From contig OU744450.1 in the NCBI GenBank assembly GCA_916610825.1, forward strand, positions 17,724,814 to 17,788,813: a DNA stretch of 64,000 nucleotides. The letters are read 5' to 3'. The notes beneath the pieces are model-generated. The model saw only the letters and a program-made list of their open reading frames with translations. It ran no database searches and had not been told where the DNA came from. Of this stretch, positions 60,960 through 64,000 are shown one piece after another. The stretch comes from Haliclystus octoradiatus. Its lineage: Eukaryota > Cnidaria > Staurozoa > Stauromedusae > Haliclystidae. How positions within the stretch are numbered: the stretch's first letter is position 1; each line of letters starts with the position of its first letter. The translations under genes were made by a program, and so were the position numbers.

Positions 60960-63095
60960 CGAGCGATAAACTGATAAACAGTAAACAAATAAACAATTGT
61001 GAAAACGTAATATTTCTTTATACCACATCAATCCCCATCCAGATGCTGATTTCCATTGCATTGATATACTTGATTCATTACACATTAATGGGCTCGATAA
61101 GCTTCCCACTATATATTATATTGTTTATCTTGACTGTTCTAATCATAATTACGATTCTATACAGTGACATATTAATTTTATTATATTTCCAAAATTGATC
61201 AAGTCTTTGCTTTTTTGATCGTTTTCATATTTGATTTGGAAAGGAATTTAGATATATTATTGACATTATTAAATAAAGTCTGTTTCAATAAATTGTTTTG
61301 AATTTATCCAGCTCTCGTCAGGTTCTACAGTCTTTGTATATAGCGAGTCCAATGCATTATTCACCTGCAAATATCATCATTCCATTTCTTTCTAACTTAA
61401 AAATGCTGTATCATTAAAATGTACATAAATCTACACGATATTCAATACATACAGTTGATGATTATGGAAATTCATAGGCTCGTGAAAACTTATCAAATAT
61501 ATTTTAGTGTATAGGCAGCCATTATTGTTTCTTATAGAAGTCAAATGGAATTCATTTGCAGCATTGAACTTCAAAGGTAGAAACCTCGACATCTTCTGAA
61601 AATTGATTAAAGTCAATCATCTGATGTTGTAGTTATTATAAAAAATGTCTCAGCCATTGCGAACTTTCGCGATGATTTTATATATTAGCAATATACAATA
61701 AACACCAATGCTCAGTTTCTGATGACATGAGACCTTAATGTGTCCAATTAACTTTCTTTGCAGCAAAGTATATTCTAAATGTACTGTTCAACAGTTTCTT
61801 TTGAATATCAGACACACAATGCACGTCCCCATATACTCTCCTAACGTATAGCACATCAGAGCGAGAAAAGCGAGGTCCATTCTCAAACATATGTTCTCGC
61901 TTTACTCGTCGCTTTCAATTTATCCTCGTAATATAAAACATCAATATTTCAAACTAATAGGGCATTTTAATGTCGATTTCTTGTTTTCAATTTGTCTTTA
62001 GAACATATCAAGGATCTGCTACGATTTATTCTTGCAATTTGATTGGTTAACGCCAATAACGCCATTTCACCATAGCCGAGCTTGACCCCGTCGATTGCAA
62101 GAAATTTATGAAAATACCAAACAACCGATAATTATTTAAATATGACATTATAAACTAGCAAGTAATAAAGAGTAAAAGAAAATACAGTGAATATTTGTAG
62201 AGTCATATACAATTTCATTGAGTGACTAGCTGTTTCATGCAGTTTCTCAGTTGTTCAAAATAAATCAAATGGCTTGCAGGAGAAATATCTGAGCCAGTAA
62301 ACAAACATGTTTAAAGTGTATAGAAATATTTTGCAAAAAATTAACAATTCAAAAACAATTAGCCCAAATTTTACAGTATTGATGATTGTGAAAACATAAC
62401 ATAACATAACTTCATTTCATTAATACATCCCCTCATTCTTTTATGGCCACTTTTTGGAAGTTCCTAGATATGAGTATAAAAACTAAATTCCTGGCGTAGA
62501 AAGATAAGCTTTTCGTAAACTACCAAAACCACAACATAGGCTACACAAAATCAACCGCTAAAATTTCAAATAATTAAACCATTTCTCCAAATGAAAGTTA
62601 GCAACATTCTAAAAAGTTATCATGAATTCCATAATCTGCTCTTTTAAATAGGTAATTAGCAAACATTTAGTCAATAAATCTATCATTGTTTCATTTCATT
62701 CTTCACGTTCACGGCTTTTTACGAAATTCTTCAAATTATAGGAAAGAAATATTTTCTTTCCATTTCAAGTTTTCCCATTCAGTTTTCCATAATGAATAAC
62801 ACACGAAAAAAAATAGAAAATATTGTTTAAAGATAAGAATCCATGACTATGTAAGAAAACGATGTTAAGCATCCATTCTTTTACTATCAAGAAGACAAAT
62901 ATAAATTTCTCGATATCAATTTTTCCTCGTAGCTTTTAGTTGAATTAAAAAAAGGCAAATGTACAGCTCTCGACTCAGCTTTCTTCCTGTGACGTCACGA
63001 AAATAGGAGAATTACATACTTGATCATGGATTGAAAGATCAGAAAATGCTCTGAAAAAACGTCCCCGACAGTCACAACTCGGGGCTGGCTATGTT
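60960..63095. other. Intergenic region
   Basis: No gene recognised. A weak inverted repeat of GCGAGAAAAGCGA / CTCGCTTTACTCG lies at 61860-61908. AT-rich throughout. Confidence 0.45.
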
Positions 63096-63101
63096 CTAAA
63101 C

Positions 63102-63288
63102 CAAATAATTCATACTTTCCGTGAACTATGCTCTGATAGCACCACGAGAGGCACGTAAGGAGAAAACTCGAAGGCGAAATTTACTCGCCGAGGCGGCTCG
63201 TAATTTTCTGATGCCTTCTCGTTTTCTCCATACGTGCCTCTCGTGGTGCTATCAGAGCATATAGTTCACGGAAAGTATGAACTATTTG
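63102..63288. mobile_element. Palindromic MITE (187 bp)
   Basis: Arms 63102-63174 and 63213-63288 are inverted copies over about 73-76 bp (e.g. CTCTGATAGCACCACGAGAG / CTCTCGTGGTGCTATCAGAG), with few mismatches and a 38-bp spacer containing CTCGCCGAGGCGG. No coding capacity. Weak similarity of the flanks just outside prevents a safe call of the target duplication. Confidence 0.8.
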
Positions 63289-64000
63289 TTTAATAGTAAA
63301 CCGCTATTATATTGAAAGTGAAGCGAGAAGTGAAATCCAGATTGTTTGCTACTCAATGCTATCGACAGCATGCTGTGCCTACTTTTGTAAAGTTTTACCG
63401 TCACGAATGACAAAGGCACGAGACAAGAATGATTCTATATCTACTTCTAAATGCCCACAGAGTAAGTTTCATCGCTCCAAGTCGATTTTTAAACATCTCT
63501 ATCAGAAGTGACCGCAGAAGCAGTTCGCACCTACGCTACAATTTTCTCGGCGATGACAGATTTAAGCCTCGCACTTGTCTAAATAAGCGATTATCTCAGC
63601 GGAAGCCACGCTTTTTTATGCATCATATAGAAACAGTAATTTGCATGGGATTTGTTGGATTTTGAATATTTTAATTATCCAAACAGAATTATTGAGAATG
63701 TCACCTTTATAACCATCAAAAAATACCCGTGAAATGTCTACTGTAAAGATGAAATAGGGCCATTCCAAAATTATTAGTGTTTTACCCATTCACTTTACCT
63801 ATTAATCTACAGGGGCCTTAGTACCCCACTTCCCGATGGAATTTGAAAATAAATTTTGGCAATCTTATTTTTAAACTCCTCTGACAAATAAATTGGATTG
63901 TGCATTTCACATTTCAATTTTTCTTTTTGGACCAAGCTATAATTCAGGCTATGGAAACACTATTGAAATTATCATTATCTTGTGCGTCGGACATATCTGG
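63289..64000. other. Right edge of the window
   Basis: A candidate small first exon, 63408-63462 (ATG, MTKARDKNDSISTSKCPQ, then AGTAAGT donor), is possible but unsupported by any homology. Otherwise nothing recognised. Confidence 0.3.

Overview
The window is AT-rich nuclear DNA from an invertebrate animal. Coding regions are split by introns with GT..AG borders, one gene is a clear orthologue of animal ZDHHC12, and there is a dense mix of animal-type transposable elements (Penelope-like, AP-endonuclease LINEs, Ty3/gypsy, hAT, foldback MITEs). The exact phylum cannot be fixed from sequence alone. The TE families recall marine invertebrates such as cnidarians, tunicates, molluscs or echinoderms.

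Host genes. At 99-2207 (+) lie the last two exons of a DHHC palmitoyltransferase (ZDHHC12). At 4891-8022 (+) and 44112-48946 (+) lie two paralogues of a three-exon gene for a secreted protein: signal peptide, small PAN/apple-like Cys domain, then a pentraxin/LamG-like domain. Both have identical exon phases and both add up to 1041 nt of coding sequence. They are a tandem duplication whose copies are now about 36 kb apart, separated by transposons.

The transposon block, 8.6-43.4 kb. From the left: decayed LINE pieces (8.6-9.9 kb), a broken TTF-type zinc finger gene (10.8-12.2 kb), a LINE on the minus strand (12.2-15.1 kb), a non-coding LTR element with its own tandem repeats (15365-17234), and the 3' half of a SWIM/YqaJ-type gene (minus). 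Next comes a 13.9-kb DNA transposon (18756-32688) with about 127-bp terminal inverted repeats and a perfect 9-bp target duplication. It splits an exon of the SWIM/YqaJ gene, whose 5' half is at 32689-33255. Nested in it are a nearly intact gypsy element sitting inside the left TIR (18827-23927), a hAT-type non-autonomous element (26590-27778), an old Penelope fragment, foldback MITEs, and a LINE 3' end carrying a 453-bp MITE. Then follow another LINE (34.3-37.3 kb, minus), a 545-bp (TAA)n tract, and a compound Penelope-like locus (37864-43300). The latter has an intact 713-codon RT plus GIY-YIG ORF, head to head with a second copy. I find 41-nt hammerhead ribozymes in each 3' terminal segment, and a fourth, diverged one in the ZDHHC12 intron.

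Right part, 49-64 kb. Gene-poor sequence is followed by a gag remnant of a retrovirus-like LTR element with a tRNA-Pro-like primer site (53.4-55 kb), a LINE on the minus strand (55.3-56.9 kb), several short uncharacterised exon-like frames (57.6-60.8 kb), and a 187-bp palindromic MITE at 63.1 kb.

Main points for follow-up: the hammerhead-bearing Penelope dimer, the 13.9-kb TIR element with its split target gene, and the gypsy insertion whose empty site is preserved in the partner TIR.
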